The notes under the pieces were generated by a model. That model was not told the origin of the DNA and made no database searches. It was given only the letters and a program-made list of their open reading frames with translations. From Pleurostoma richardsiae (Eukaryota > Ascomycota > Sordariomycetes > Calosphaeriales > Pleurostomataceae), in the NCBI GenBank assembly GCA_030052745.1, contig JANBVO010000004.1:1-64000 (forward strand): a DNA stretch of 64,000 nucleotides, read 5' to 3'. Both the position numbers and the translations under genes were made by a program. This document shows, in pieces, positions 44,415-57,329 of the stretch. Position 1 is the first letter of the stretch. Each line of letters begins with the position of its first letter.

Positions 44415-46447
44415 CTAAATCTCTTCAACCTCTTCCTCCTCTGCATGGTCCCATTTCTTGCAGAAAAAGAACCAGCTCCTGCGAAGACAATGGCCCTTCG
44501 TCCCAGATGACGGTGATGTCGTTGGTACAGGCGCCGCAGATGTCGAAGGCGGCGAAGGCGGCGCAGGGGTAATTGCATGCCCTGGAGATGTGCTCGATGT
44601 CGTCACTGCAGCTGTTGTCTTGTCTCGGCAGCCCCAGAACCTTCCAGGAGTTTCACAGGATGCCGTAGGAGTCGAAGTCGGCACAACCGTGGGCGACGCT
44701 ACAGGTTCCGTCGTAGTCGTCTTGTCCTTGCAGCCGAACCATCCAGGTGTCTTGCAAGTTGATGTTGACGTGCTGGTAGTGCTGGTAGTACTTGTCGTTG
44801 TTGCGGTGCCGGTAGTGGTGGTCGTTTCATCCAAGCAGCCCCACCAGCCTGGCGTCTTGCATGTCTCTGTCCGCGTACGGGTCTTTGTCGTCGTTGAGGA
44901 TGCTGAGCTGGTTGTCGTCTCGGTGCCATTGCTTTCGTACATCTTCCAGTTGGCGCAGTCCCTACACTCCGGCGTAAACTTACACTCGGGGACGTCGTCG
45001 TACTTGAGAATGACGTCGTTGATGACGGACCGGATCTTGTGCGTGCCGATACCGACCCGCCAACCTTTGTCACCAACCGTATCGTAGACACACTCCCGAC
45101 CAGTGTGGCAGGCTGACTCCATCGCATAGCCAGCAAACGAGCATGTGGCGGTTGCGCCATTGCATGTGCCGATATAGACGGGATCCGCAGTATGGCCGAA
45201 ATGATAAGCCCCGGTGTATTCTCTTGTCTGAGCGAAACCGGGATCTGATCCCGGCGGGACGGGGAGACCTAGTCTCCCGGCAGGCAGGGCTTCCGGAACG
45301 GCCTGGAAGGTTACCACAGGAAGCCCGTAGGTCAGGCCCAGAAGAGAGCTGACGGCGCCACCAAGGGAGTGACCGGTGGCCCATATGTTAGCGTCCGGGT
45401 AGAGCTCAGTGACATTCGAGTACAGCTCCCTTGCCGCAGTATAGTAGCGGTTCTCATCCCGGAGAGCCTGGACGACGCAGGTGTTGTTGCAAGTGTACGT
45501 GCTCGTGGCACAGTCGCACACCTGATGCCACGACCACTGGCCCTGTTGAGCACAGCAGCAACTGAAGAAGAGATTGTCGTTGATCTTGTCGTTCGTGGTG
45601 GTACCATCCCCATCAAAGACAGCGGCCGAAGTACCCTTAAGCCCGATAACAACGGTTGAGTTTGTCTCATCGGCGAAGATATGACCGCGTAACCCATCGC
45701 CTTCCCATCCAAAATCGGCGCTCCTGTTGAAGGGCTCACCCACGTCATCCCAATCAGGCTGCTCGGGTGTCTCCACGTAGGCATCAGAAGCCATATAAGC
45801 CATGCTCAAAACCGTGGCTTTATCAGTGATGTTGGGCCCTGCGACATTGTCCATCGTCCAGGCTTCCGGGGCCAGAACCGACACGTAACCCTTTTCTCGA
45901 GAGAGAGCTACCATCGGATCGACCACGCTCGGCCGCCGATCGACTAGTCGCTGGATCTTGTCGGCACTGCTCTTGACCTTGAGGACCGGGACTTGCTCGC
46001 GCGTATAATCGTCTTCCGCCGCAAGCCAGAGGTCGCCCTGCGTGTGGACGACATCTTTCCTTCGGTGGAGTCGAGGATGGCGATATGTGCCATGATGAAA
46101 GACGTGCCTCAAAGTCTGGTTTCATTCTCGTTAGTGACCCTATGGCCATGGGTGCATACAAGATCTATCTCGGGAGAACTCACGAACGTGTGCTCCGCTG
46201 GAGCAGGAGCCTCTGGATTCAACGGTGTTAAGGGAACCAAGGGTGGCGAAGGGCTTAAAGGAACTATTGCTTGCTTATCGGCCTGCAACTTCCCGGCAAC
46301 AAGTGTTGGGGAGACAGAGAGGGCCAGAAATGATAGGAGAAGCTGGGTGGTGACCCTGCCTGCAGAAGGGCAGGCGTCACCAGGAGGCCTCGATCTGCGC
46401 CGGAATATCATCGATGCCGGGGGCCTTGGGTTTCCGGGTCGTCCCAA
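44415..46447 (-). CDS. atg15: Atg15-type vacuolar autophagy lipase
   Basis: Two exons, 46447-46184 and 46115-44415, encode up to 654 residues. A second Met 12 residues in ([11 protein letters not shown]) is an equally good start. The hydrophobic segment [21 protein letters not shown] is the single N-terminal signal anchor by which Atg15 travels through the multivesicular body pathway to the vacuole. The body is a class 3 lipase: [20 protein letters not shown] across the intron, [25 protein letters not shown], and [16 protein letters not shown] with the catalytic Ser near 338. Atg15 lyses autophagic bodies and degrades their phospholipid membranes. The C-terminal 200 residues are a Thr/Ser/Pro-rich linker carrying three CxTPGxxGC-like repeats and a final Cys pair. 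Fungal relatives have similar tails, of unknown role. Confidence 0.93.
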
Positions 46448-47515
46448 GCGCCCAGAGCAGGTTTCGTGCTGCTAGGGAAGAGGAAGAGATGAAATAATAT
46501 AAATCTGCTGTAGTCGTATTGCACAAGAGAAAGAGTCGAGGTGTTGGAATGGGGAAGGCGGACAGTGAAGAAGGTGTTGAGGAATGGCGGTAGTTCGTTG
46601 GCACCCCGCTGGGGCGGATGATACGAGTGCGTGGACGGAAGTGTTATCGCGTGCCTGATATGACAACATCAGGTCGGACCAGCGCTGTCTGCCGTGCCGA
46701 CAGCGGCGCCCCCAATGGCCAAAGCAGTGTGGCTGTTGTGGTGGCTTTATGACTCAGCGAATCGAAGGGGCGTGGAAATGCCAGATAAGTGTCAAAGTAG
46801 AGATTTCATATGTTAAGAGCGTTAAGGGTACTTCATCCAATAACAGATCAATACTCGGTGCGGATGAATGACCGCCGAGCCACGCATGTGATCACCAGCC
46901 TCGAGGCACCTCTCCCTAACGCCCTCAGGTACCCTGATAAGGTACCTAGAGAGGACGCAGGACCACTAACAGCACCCCCCACGCTGGCTGTATCGGATGG
47001 ACGTTCAATGATCCTCAGCGCCTGCAGCTTGCGCTGCACTAACGAATAAGGCCCATGCGAGATCTGGCCAACAGGGTCCAAGGGGCACGCAGCAGCATAT
47101 CATCGTACGCTAGCATACATCATCCGGCCGCGCTGTTGTCCTCTGGCGATACGGCGTTGTCGGACCGTCGTGCTCTTCAGCAACTGTTGTCCAGACCTCT
47201 TGTTCCATCACCCGCAAGAACCCCTGGAACTTTCCTGCAGGTTCAGATGGAAGTCTTGTGAACGATCTGCCAATTGGTCCCGAGCTCCCCGGTCTGGCGT
47301 GAGCTGTCAGGTGGCATAACCGAACTCTTGTTGGCGCGGTCTCTTCCACTCGTTCATCCGTCCGCGCCCCTGTGAGGTTTCAAGAGCTGCCTAGCCGTTT
47401 ATGCCTTGAATTACCAGGTACCGTCGACAGCTCCGTCTGCTTGTTTTCCAAACGTCTCGCATCTGGCTTCTTTCAAAGAACTCGTTGCTTACCGTATGCT
47501 TGTGCGTAACTGATC
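46448..47515. other. divergent intergenic region between atg15 and the VPS9 gene
   Basis: It contains the 5' flanks of both genes and several GGTACC motifs (46929, 46942, 47417). No gene or RNA was recognised. Confidence 0.5.
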
Positions 47516-49894
47516 ATGTCATCCAGCTTGACCGAGACCGTCATGGCACCACCCAGCCCTTCCTCGACACAGGGCGGTGCTCGCCCTGGAGCACTGCGGT
47601 CTACAAAGTCATTCCCGCATACATCAGACGGAAACAAGAATATGTCTGCCTCCGGCACCCGAGCAGGGCGTGCCACCACAATGGAAAACGTCACTGCTTC
47701 AAAAGGAACCACCGGCCAGCATCGGGGAATGGCCAGGTTAGAGGCCCCCGACACATTCGACTCTAGCCAAAACGATGACGACCCCATCGAGCCTCCACGA
47801 GCTTCAGTCGACCTGGAAGACTTACCCATAGAGCTCATCGGGTTGACAGACAGGTAGGGTCACCTATTCTGAATGTACGATACTTCCAACCCATCTGCTC
47901 ACTTGTTTCATAGCTTTATCGATTCCCTATCTGCCAAGACCCATTCTGCTCCTCCGAATGTCGACCATGTATCCCGGATGTTCCAAGACTTCTACGCCAC
48001 TGCCGCTTCCCATATCAACACACATATCGCGACTCTCTCATCCCGCTGGAGACGTGAGGTATCCCCAGCGCCGTCAACATCCTCAAAAGCCTCAGCTGCA
48101 AGCATACTACGCGCTAGAGCCGCGTCCATCGGCAGCAAGGATAAATCTAGGTCAGGCACACCGAGGATAGAGCTGCCGGAGCAGCAGATGATCACAGCCG
48201 ACGAACTAGCGGACCGGAAACGAGCAAGAAAGGCTCTAGAACACAAGCGAGTATTGCTGGAAGAAGCCGTGGAGAGGAGGCTCTGTGAAGGCATCTATAG
48301 TCGCATTTACCGCCATCGTAGTAGCCAGGATGAAGCACAGGACGACATGCTACGGTCGAAGACAGCAGCACTTGCTGTCGTGGGCATAGGTCTCAAAGAC
48401 CTCGGTGTGGAAATCGGCGATCCGTCAGACTCGCCGGAGATGCTCGCCCAGAAGGCGGAAGAAGTCCGGAAATGGCTTGGGAACGCGAGAGAGGAGCTGA
48501 TCGCCATGCATCAGAGCAGGTATCCGCTGGGGAAGCTTAACCATCTTAAGGCCGCGCATAAAAGCATCGTCGACACCCTATCGCACTTTCACCCGTCTTC
48601 GTCTGCAGATGAGATCATGCCCATGCTCATCTACACCCTCATAACCCTTCCTCCCGAGAATCTGAGCGTTATCAGCGATCTCAACTTCATCCAGAGGTTT
48701 AGATGGGAGCCAAAGCTCGTCGGTGAAGCGGCATATTGTTTGACCAACCTTGAGGCCGCCGTAAGTTTTCTGGAGACTGTTGACCTGTCTACACTCCGGG
48801 CGGATGAGGCACCCTCGGGGCCGGCAAAGTCATCCAGCCAGCCAGGTACGCCGAGGACAGACACGTTCCCTCCGGCATATTCCTCTCCAGGCCTGTCCGC
48901 GCCTACCAGCACCGCAGAAGTCACACCTGGTACCGCTGCCGGCCTCAAGCCATCACCCTCCTCCACCGGCCTCCGCGCTGCAGTGCAGCTCCGTAATCGC
49001 CGGCTTAGTGACCTGGTGAATACGCCAGCGCAGGCACTGGGCGCCGCCAGCGACGCTGTCTTCACAACCGCCGACCAGGGGTTGAAGACCATCAGCAACA
49101 GTCTAGGCGACAGCTACAAGTTCCTTCTCGGCAAGCTCCGCGAGCGCGAGGACGAGGCGCCGGGGCTCACCAGCCAGGCGTTAGTCCCGAAGACGCTTGA
49201 TGACGCGAGGAAGCTGATCAGCACTCCACCCCCAGACGAGGACGTCTCTCTTACCCACGAGGACACAGACAGCCTTCGCCGGGCTGCTCTGATGGACGAT
49301 AAAATGCTCCATCTGATCGGAGGCCGGAAAACGTCGCGCGACCATAGCGCGGACAGTTCGCGGAGCACTGCCAGCTCGAAGAGGGTTGGTTTTGTTGAGG
49401 AACCCAAGGACAAGGCGACCACTCCCAGTGCGACCCCTCACCCCTCGTCGGGCACGGGGAAGAATCCGGACCTCATGGACTCTGTGCGCAACCTGGGCAA
49501 TTCACTGAACCCGATGGCGCGGATTGCGGGCATGGGTGGGTTCCGCGGCTTCGGCAGAACGGCGAGCAACCCTGTGACGCCCAGCTTGAAAGAACCTACG
49601 GGGGCAAAGATCACCGCTGCGGATGGAGGTGATCTAGCTACGGTACGGAGACCCCTGCCTCTTGTCCAGCCTACCTCATGTGATGATCGCACAGCTAACA
49701 TGATCTTCAAGGCGTTTCCCGATCTTGCAACAGCTCTGCCTCCTAAAGAGATCCCCAAAATCAGCCCGCCCAGTAAGCGGTTCATGGAGTTGCAGAACCC
49801 GGCTGATCTGAGGATAGGTGAAGTGCTGGAACTTCTAAGAGACTATCGGAGACTGGCCGGTGCGCTGAAGGATAGGGGAGCGTTCAAGGAGTAG
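47516..49894 (+). CDS. VPS9-domain protein (Rab5-type guanine nucleotide exchange factor)
   Basis: Two exons, 47516-47853 and 47914-49894, encode 772 residues; the 60-nt intron is GTAGGG...TAG and splits a Ser codon. A disordered N-terminus of about 110 residues precedes a helical bundle (RARKALEHKRVLLEEAVERR, then RIYRHRSSQDEAQDDMLRSK). The VPS9 core follows at about 300-400: SADEIMPMLIYTLITLPPEN, then NFIQRFRWEPKLVGEAAYCL and TNLEAAVSFLETVD. This is the fold that loads GTP on Rab5/Vps21-type GTPases at endosomes. The remaining half is Ser/Pro/Thr-rich with a conserved-looking C-terminal helix (LRIGEVLELLRDYRRLAGAL). It is larger than yeast Vps9 and lacks an obvious CUE domain. Confidence 0.9.
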
Positions 49895-51131
49895 TTGCGG
49901 TAGTGCGCACAGTGGCGGGAGGGTTCTAGCAGGGAGTTGGCATACTGCGGATGTTGATCGTGAGATGAACTCGAGCGCGACTCGAGCACTCTAACGGTTG
50001 AATTGTACTGAGGTACTCTAATGGCACGGGTAGACGGTTCAGCATGAGGACTGTTTGGGCATGCATTGACTGCTTCCTCCACAATCGTCTTCTTCGTATC
50101 AGCGTAAACATGTCAAACATACAGGGAGGGCAGTGCAGTTCAAAGACTATATAATACGCCGTGCAAGCGGGCACTCGAACGAGTGGCCTCGTCCGATAAC
50201 TGGGAGGTGAGAAGTAAACAGACAAGACACTCTCCCCTGCACCACGGGGCCACACCGAAGTACACCGGAGGTCACGTGCAACCCCTGGTACCACTCGTCC
50301 TCGCGCGTCCGCATTGCTATGCATCACCACATGCGACCATCATCAAGCTGCCTCCCCAACCATAGGATTCAGATGTCGCAGGTCATAAAGATAGAGATAC
50401 TAAAAGGAACTGGTGCAGGTAGGCCAGAATAGCAAAAAGAACCGCCGCGACGCGGCCGAAAAACCCGCCGATTTTCCTCATGGGAGGCCGGATCATCGTT
50501 AGATACGTGTGAGCGCGTCCGGTCTCACGACCCAACTACCGGCGACTACGTGTTTCCGTGGTCCTGCCCCGTTGCTGATTTTCGGTCCCTAATTGACCCC
50601 AAGGCAGCAGCAACAGCGACAGCAGGTCAAAGTCCATAGGCGAGACAGTCTCCCAGCATTCACAACACACTTGCCCACGCGATGCATCACCACGTTCTCC
50701 GTTTGGGGGGGGTATATCACAGGCTTCAATCTATCCTTCCGAGCTACTAATAATAAAAAGGGGTTGTTCTTTCCATGCTATCCTTTTCCCTAGGCATGCC
50801 AGACCTCCGAAGAAGAGCAAAAATCGACAAAAAGGACCAATCCGAGTCTGCATGGACAGAAAAGGACAAAGAAGACGATAGACAGAGGCATGTTCAACCC
50901 CGAAAACACCTGAACTACAATGCTCTGCCTCCCTGCGTCTCCCCCCGCCGCGTTTTGGTGTCAGGACCCCAGTGTTCAGTCCCGCCCGCTCGAGACGAAG
51001 CTCGGTTGTGTTAAAGGATATATGTATATACGAGCTCTAAACAAGAGAGAAGGTGTTGAAGAAGATTGGGGCAGCAAGGTGGGTGGCTGTCAATGTCCCA
51101 AATCAGAAGTAGAGGGGCAAGAGTCCCCAGC
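49895..51131. other. convergent intergenic region, no gene seen
   Basis: 3' flanks of the VPS9 gene (plus) and alpha-actinin (minus). The segment 50160-50260 has a short hairpin and an A-box-like string, but does not fold as a convincing tRNA. A run of eight G lies near 50705. Confidence 0.45.
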
Positions 51132-53982
51132 TCAGTGATACCCGTTCACCTTGTCCTCCCTCCTGGGGCTCCCAAGCGGGTTGTTCGTCCTGTCCGCTAG
51201 CGGGCCACCCTTCGTAGGCGACGCCCGGCCGGAGGCGGCCTCGGCTTGCTCGTCGCCGATGAGTTTCTCCATAAAGGCGATGTAGTCGAACTGCGGCTGG
51301 CCCCTGTCAGCGGCCATGTCCGGCCCCTTGTGCGCCGGCATCATGTCGACGAGCTGCTCGATGACCTCGTCCGGCACCAGGCTGTGCCGCAGGTCCATCT
51401 CCGTGACGTACGGCTTCCCGTCGGCGACCTCCCGGAACGATTGGAACACCTGCTCGGCGGTGTTCTGGTCCTCGGTGACGTCGACCATGAAGCGGATGAA
51501 CTGCTCGAAGGTGACGCGATCGCGGCCCCCCGCGCACTCCGCGAAGTACTCGTGCGTCTCGTCCTCGGAGAAGACCAGGCCCAGCGACGCGAGCGCGGCG
51601 CTGAACTCGAGCTCCTGCAGCGAGTTGGTGTCGTCGCGGTCGAAGTGCCGGAACACCGACTCGAACTCCTCGAGCTGGATCGGCGTCAGGTTGGTCATGC
51701 TGCGCGCCACCATCTGGTTCTCCAGGAAGGAGAGCTTCTTGGACACCGACGACTTCACCAAGGACAACTCGTAGCAGAGCTCGTCGTACGTGTACGTCGT
51801 GAAGTCGTTCTCCTCGATGTTGGCCTCTTGGCACTTGGCGTCCACCGCAGCGATGGTCTCGAGGTACGCGTCCAGCGGCGGCAGGCTGTCGCTGAGCCTG
51901 CGCACATGGTGCAGCTGATCTTCCACGTCGCCCTCAAGCCCAGAGATTGCTAGCTGCATAGCATTGAGGGCCATTGCGAAGTCATTGGCCTTGTCGGCGA
52001 AGGACTTGCGTAACGCGTTCTTGATGCTGGCTGATGTTAGCATGACTATCCCGCTCTGATCTCTAAGCGGCAAATGCTTACTCCCTAATTGTCTCGTTGA
52101 TCAGCTGTCCCCTGCTCATCTCTATCCGCGTCAGACTCGCCCATTCCCTGTCCAGCACCTCCAACCGCAGCTCAGCAGGCGGGTCGTACGGCCTCAACCG
52201 GTACGTTCCCAGTTTCGTCTTAATGTTGCCCAGCAGCGTGGCCAGCTCGCTTTTCTCGGCGACCCAATCCCTCTTCTTCCCCTTCTTGTACGACGCGAAC
52301 TCGGCGGCCTGCGCCTTGGCGTCGGCATACGTGCCTTCGAACCGGGCCTGTTGCCAGGCCTCCATCTGGCCGCGGATGTGCTTCAGCAGCTCGGCCATGC
52401 GCCTCTCGTAGGCGCTCTGCATCTCCCAGGCGCCTTGCATGTTGTTGACGAACTTCTCCACGCGGCGGCCGGCGTTCTCGACCTTCTCCATCTGCGAGAA
52501 GGCGTGGAACCAGTAAGCGATATAGGTCATCAGGGAGCGTTCGTCGGGCTTGGCCACGTCACAGACGTCCTCAACGTCTAGCAGCTTGGGGATGCCGATC
52601 TCGCGGTGGGCGATGTCGAAGGCCATCTGCATGTTGCCCCGGCGGTCGGACTTGTCCAGGGCATCGTAGTCGATCAGGTCTGGCCGATGGATGTCCAGGA
52701 GGGCGCAGAACGCCAGGCCGTCGTTCCAGCTGGCGCTGAAATCGCGGACGTCCACCTCGTCGTAGCACGCTGTCTTGCGCTGGCACCATAGCAGCAGTCC
52801 CTCCTTGGCGGTCATGCCCTCCTCGTTGATGTCGGTAATCGTGAAGCGTAGAATCAGTGTCCATATCAGGCCAAGTATGATCTTCCTGTTGCCGTCCACG
52901 ACGTCCTCCGCCCCGACATTGGTCATTTGAATACCCCTTGACTTAATGAAGTCCAGAGCTAAGTTTGCATTTTCAAAGCGCTGCACCCGCAGCTTTGGTT
53001 TCGCTGCGTATCTGCCTAATGACTCGTTTGATAGGCATTCTAGTAAATGAATCAGAAGAACCTGTCCGCACAAAGGGTATCGTCAGTAATTGGTACAACC
53101 GTATGAAGCAGTGACTTCACCCAGGGAGGTCACCACGAAGAATCTTGAGGGCAACATGGGGACAATTAGGGAACCTACACCGTCGCTCAGGTCTACGACG
53201 AGGTCCTTGACCTCGAGGCCGCGGGCCTCCAGCTTGGTATTGAGCCATTTGGTGAAGGTCTTCTGCTGGACGGTGATCCAGCGCTGCTGCTCGGCGAAGG
53301 CCATCCTCGTCAGGCCAAGCTCATGCGGTGGTTCGACGGCGGCGAGGGCGTCCTGCTGGGAGCCGACGGTGCCGGCGCGGCGGAAGCGGCGACGTCTGGA
53401 GGAGGAGGCCGGGCTGCCGTCGCTGTCCCTCCGGTTGCCGAGTGCCAAGCTAGCGGAGCCCGAGCGCTGGAGGCGGGCCGCATGCAACTGCTTTGCGTCT
53501 CGCCGGCTCCGACTCGGTGGCTGATGCTGTTGCTGGCCTTGCTGCGGCGAGCAAGAGGAGGAATTGGTGTGGGAGACGGTCGTCCAGGAGGAGGCGCTGC
53601 TGATCGTCGAGGCCCGGCGGGAGTCGAAGCCGTCCGAGCACGACTCGGCGGTGGAGGAAGAGGAGGTGAAGGATGTTGTTGACTGCAAAGAGATGGAGAG
53701 CGCTGGCGGCCGCAGAGGCTGCAATTGTGGCAGATGCTCGTCAGGACTGGTAGTAGCAGTGGTATAGGCTGTATTTTCACAGTTATTACAACTGTTGGCG
53801 CCGCTGGCGTCTTGGAGGTGCGGTCTGTCGTCGTCGTCGTCTTGCCGGCACTGGTGGTGCGCATGTAAACAGTAGGCGGGAAACTGCTCCACACCTTGGA
53901 CGTTGCCGGGCACCTCGCCCACCAATCCCACCGGCCACGCATCGCTGGCACTGCCCAAGGTGGGCGCCAACCCCACTGTCAT
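51132..53982 (-). CDS. alpha-actinin
   Basis: Three exons, 53982-53179, 53061-52082 and 52026-51132, encode 892 residues if the first Met is used. From Met227 on, the protein is classical: CH1 (MAFAEQQRWITVQQKTFTKW, DLVVDLSDGVLLIHLLECLS), CH2 (EGLLLWCQRKTACYDEVDVR, DGLAFCALLDIHRPDLIDYD), a short rod with two spectrin-type repeats, and C-terminal EF-hands (FRHFDRDDTNSLQELEF, the second loop degenerate). It crosslinks actin filaments and in fungi works at the contractile ring and tip. Fungal alpha-actinins have two spectrin repeats, as here. The 226-residue N-terminal extension is Ser/Arg/Gln-rich and predicted disordered; the frame is open throughout. Intron 2 has an unusual acceptor after a nearer AG that is out of frame. 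Confidence 0.92.
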
Positions 53983-56900
53983 TTTGCGATTCGGGGTCGT
54001 TTTAGTGGCTCCAATGCGCTTTTCTCGTGTCCCTTACGTGGCGGTCGCTAATTAAGGTATCGCCAGAGTGCCGATTCGCTGCGTTCGTCGAACAAAGGCC
54101 GAGGAAGCGTCCCGATCCAGGGTTTCTCGACTGCCAGTGGCTGGGTGGCTATCCGGCGCTTTGTCACTGAGCACGAGCACTTCCGCGTGTGGGAGACGGA
54201 GACGAGGGGCTGACAGATCCGTGATACCTCCGAGGGCTCCCAAAGAGGTGTAGAGGAGGGGAGGGCAGAGAAAAGGAGTGTGCAACAGCTCTCTGACAGC
54301 TCCAAGTTATCAAGTTATACCTTCGCCGCCACGAAGGAGTAGCAGCCAAGGAGATGCAAGAGATGGGATGCTGGGCTGCTGCTGCTCCTTAGGTTCGGGT
54401 CTCCATACAGGTCATCCTGGCCAGCTATCTATCTATAACTCTCACCAAGAGGGACGAATGAGGGCAGCAGAGAGCATCTCGTCCCCTCCCCGGCCGCGCA
54501 TCACCAGTTCCAATGGGCCTGAAACACGCTTCCTCTCCCGACTCGGCCGACGCAGGCAAATCAGCGATCAGCTCGTCCGTCTCAACTGCCTGAAGCCTGA
54601 ATGCGCAGCCAGCCAGTTGGAGGCTGCATCGAGGGTGCGCTGGGTCGCCCGTAGGATCGTGGGAAACACCCGCCATGGGTGTTGCTCCACGTCTTCAATG
54701 CACGCCATCGACTTCGGCAAAAGCCCCTGCGGGACGGAGACATGCGCGTCGATCAACCGCCGGGGTCTCTTACTGAGCCCTCAAGTCCTCCTCGATCTGG
54801 AACAAAGTGCCCTCAGGGGTCCGGAGCTTGGACTGCTAAAAAGGGGGACTGCGCAGGGATAGACGCTCTTAACAAGAAGCGCCCCGGCGCCGAGCGTCTC
54901 CTCATCGAGTCGTCAACCCCAGACTGGACCTCCAAGGCTTCGCAACATCGATGCGGCGACTCCGCCTCACTGTCCACGTGTTGGTCGTCTCCACCGCATC
55001 GCAAGAACCTCCTCTCTAGTACCCCCCTATTCTGTCTTTGCTTCCCTTGGGCGCCTGGTTAATTTTACGTGGCATGTCCTCCCACCGTTGCAATGAAGAC
55101 AGCGAGCTCGGCTGGCGCGGCCGCATGAATTTACGGCTCGCTGTCTCGACACCAACTGTGTCAGTCGCTCGGCTCGATTTAGCCCAGAGTTGTCCGTCGC
55201 CCACCTGACCGCTCTGCCAGTTTCGATTCTCCATTTACCGGACTGATACTGCCGGTCTCTCGTCCGATGATATTCGTCTTGACGGATCCTACGCGCATCA
55301 CCCGCCGTGGAACGAGACAGCCGCCTTTTCTCTTCTCCGTCTGAAGTACTATCAATGACACCGTTATGTGGTCCTCTCTCGTACCTTAATTTCTTACATC
55401 CCGTGCCGGAGCTCAGATGTTCCAGAAGATCTCAGGCGGGTCTCTTTGAAAGCACATTCTTGAGCCTATCTAATTTGCTTTCTTCGTCTGCTTACGGCGA
55501 TGGTCGCCGAGCTCCTGCAAGGCAGGGCGTTGACGCGGCGACCTTCCGCTCCATAGCAGAGTGAGACAGACCGCGCGTGCAGTGCATCCGTCCGGCTTTG
55601 CTGACAGGGAGAACTCCGCGCAGGAGGGCGTTGACTGGTCGCTATGACCGGTCCGCCTGCCCTACGCGGAACTCTCTCCGAATCTCACTCGCGTCCTCCA
55701 CTCAAGGCTAATTGGGTTCTGGAATAACCTTCTACGGGACTAGTCTCAACCGGGCTGCTGCTGGCTGACGATGACCCATCACCCTTACGCATGTTGACTC
55801 TTGACGTCCTTTCTGTCCTACGGTGAGCGAAGCATCCTGTTTTCCCCCGGCGCCCCGGTGGAAGAACGAAGTAGATGAGCTCGCTTGCGTGCAACTTGGC
55901 CACCTACGGAAGCACCGGCTGCACGCATGGTCGAGCATTACATTCCTGCCTGTCGTGAAAGCTCTGTGCAGCGCCACTTACCGCGCGGGTGTCAGATCAG
56001 GTGAACACGACAGCTTCTGCGCAGCAGAAGGCCGGATTTGTCACCATTCGAGCAAGGCCGGCTTGCGGTGTGATAAGGTCGCGTGGTTGCTACTGCTCCA
56101 CGTCCCTACAGGTCGATCTGCACGTAAGATCGCATCCCTGCTCGTCACCCATGGCGCTGGAAATGACGCTGGGCCCCGTCGACTGAGCCTTACAGGGCGG
56201 GACTCCTCGTGCGCCATCTGAATCCCTCCCGTCCGGACGGTCCAGTGACGTCTCGAGCCCATAAGATTTCTAGTGCATCAGAGACGTCTGACATACGCAA
56301 GCTGTGCTGGGTTTGCATGGTGCATGAGCCCTACCAGGGACGCATGTTGGGCTGAGGATGGTGCTGGCAAATTCCGAGTTGATGGGGCCCCCTACTTTCC
56401 CTTAGCCTAGAGCCACCGCCTATCGACCACTGCCGCTTCTGCGGTCGCATGCCCTCGGCCAGAGCGGGACCAGCGGGATTCTTCAGACCGCCGATCCCAC
56501 AGGAATAGGTGGTGTAGTGCCGGGGGTTGCTGAGCTCCAAAGAGCATGCTGTCGGTCCATGGTCAGCATGGGCGAGGTGCGAGACCGTTAGGGTCGTAAG
56601 AGAAGACGTAACAGCACAGGAGACGGAAATCTCCGAACACTGAGGGGACCTCGACCCAGAAAGTTGCCTGGAGATGGGTCCGCTTCGTCGCCAGCCAGTA
56701 CGGCGTGGGAGATGGGGAGTAAGCCGCAGGTAGGCCCGAAAGTAGCGAGGAAAGAAGGTCGCCTATGAGAAGTAGTTGGCTTGTGGGTGCTCCTCCTAGT
56801 ACCCCTCGGCTCCACCCATGGCGAGTTGCCTCTCAGTCGTCTCTGGAGTAATCAGAATCCTATAGCTCGGTTCCGCGGCTGTGGTCATGATTCCATTTTG

Positions 56901-57329
56901 GCTGGACGGTTCAGGGGTAGTGAGGAGGGTGCTAAGCCATCCACCAAAATGACTCAGTCCACCTGCTGTGGGTGGTCTTTGCTTCGATCGCTGTACGCCT
57001 AAACCAGCTGTCTAGCTGTATCCATGTAGACTGTGGCTCAGGGTTGGAATATGGCTGAAACGAAAGCTCTTCTTCATAGCAGAAAAGATCGGACCCAACA
57101 CTGCATGTAAGTAAGGTAAAGCCATCTTCCTGTATATGGTCATGACCTGGATCAACGGGTCATCAGGCGCCAGAGACCCAGCTTGGAGCCCTAGTAGTGA
57201 ATCCCAAACCCCCAATGCAAAGAACGTCCCTAGACTCTTGTGTCGCCTGTATACCCAAGCCCAAGCCGAACCCAGTATGCTAGATAGACCCCCAAGCCCG
57301 TGAACAACATAAGACACAACCAAAGAGAT
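53983..57329. other. long intergenic stretch, no supported gene
   Basis: These 3.3 kb hold the 5' flank of alpha-actinin and the 3' flank of the Zn2Cys6 gene. Open frames reach 194 codons (54278-54862), but none has domain character, and I could not join any across good splice sites. No inverted or tandem repeats of note were recognised. Confidence 0.45.

Noticed and set aside
44458-45087. 209-codon plus-strand frame with Val-rich repeats
   Set aside because: Antisense of the Thr-rich repeats in the Atg15 tail.
50160-50260. tRNA-like segment on the minus strand with an A-box-like TGGTGCAGGGG and a GTTCGAG hairpin
   Set aside because: Acceptor and T-arm pairing do not form a canonical cloverleaf; the apparent T-loop is only a 4-nt hairpin loop.
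57012-57323. 103-codon minus-strand frame just downstream of the Zn2Cys6 gene
   Set aside because: Hydrophobic stretches are present, but no domain, no promoter space and probable 3' UTR location.
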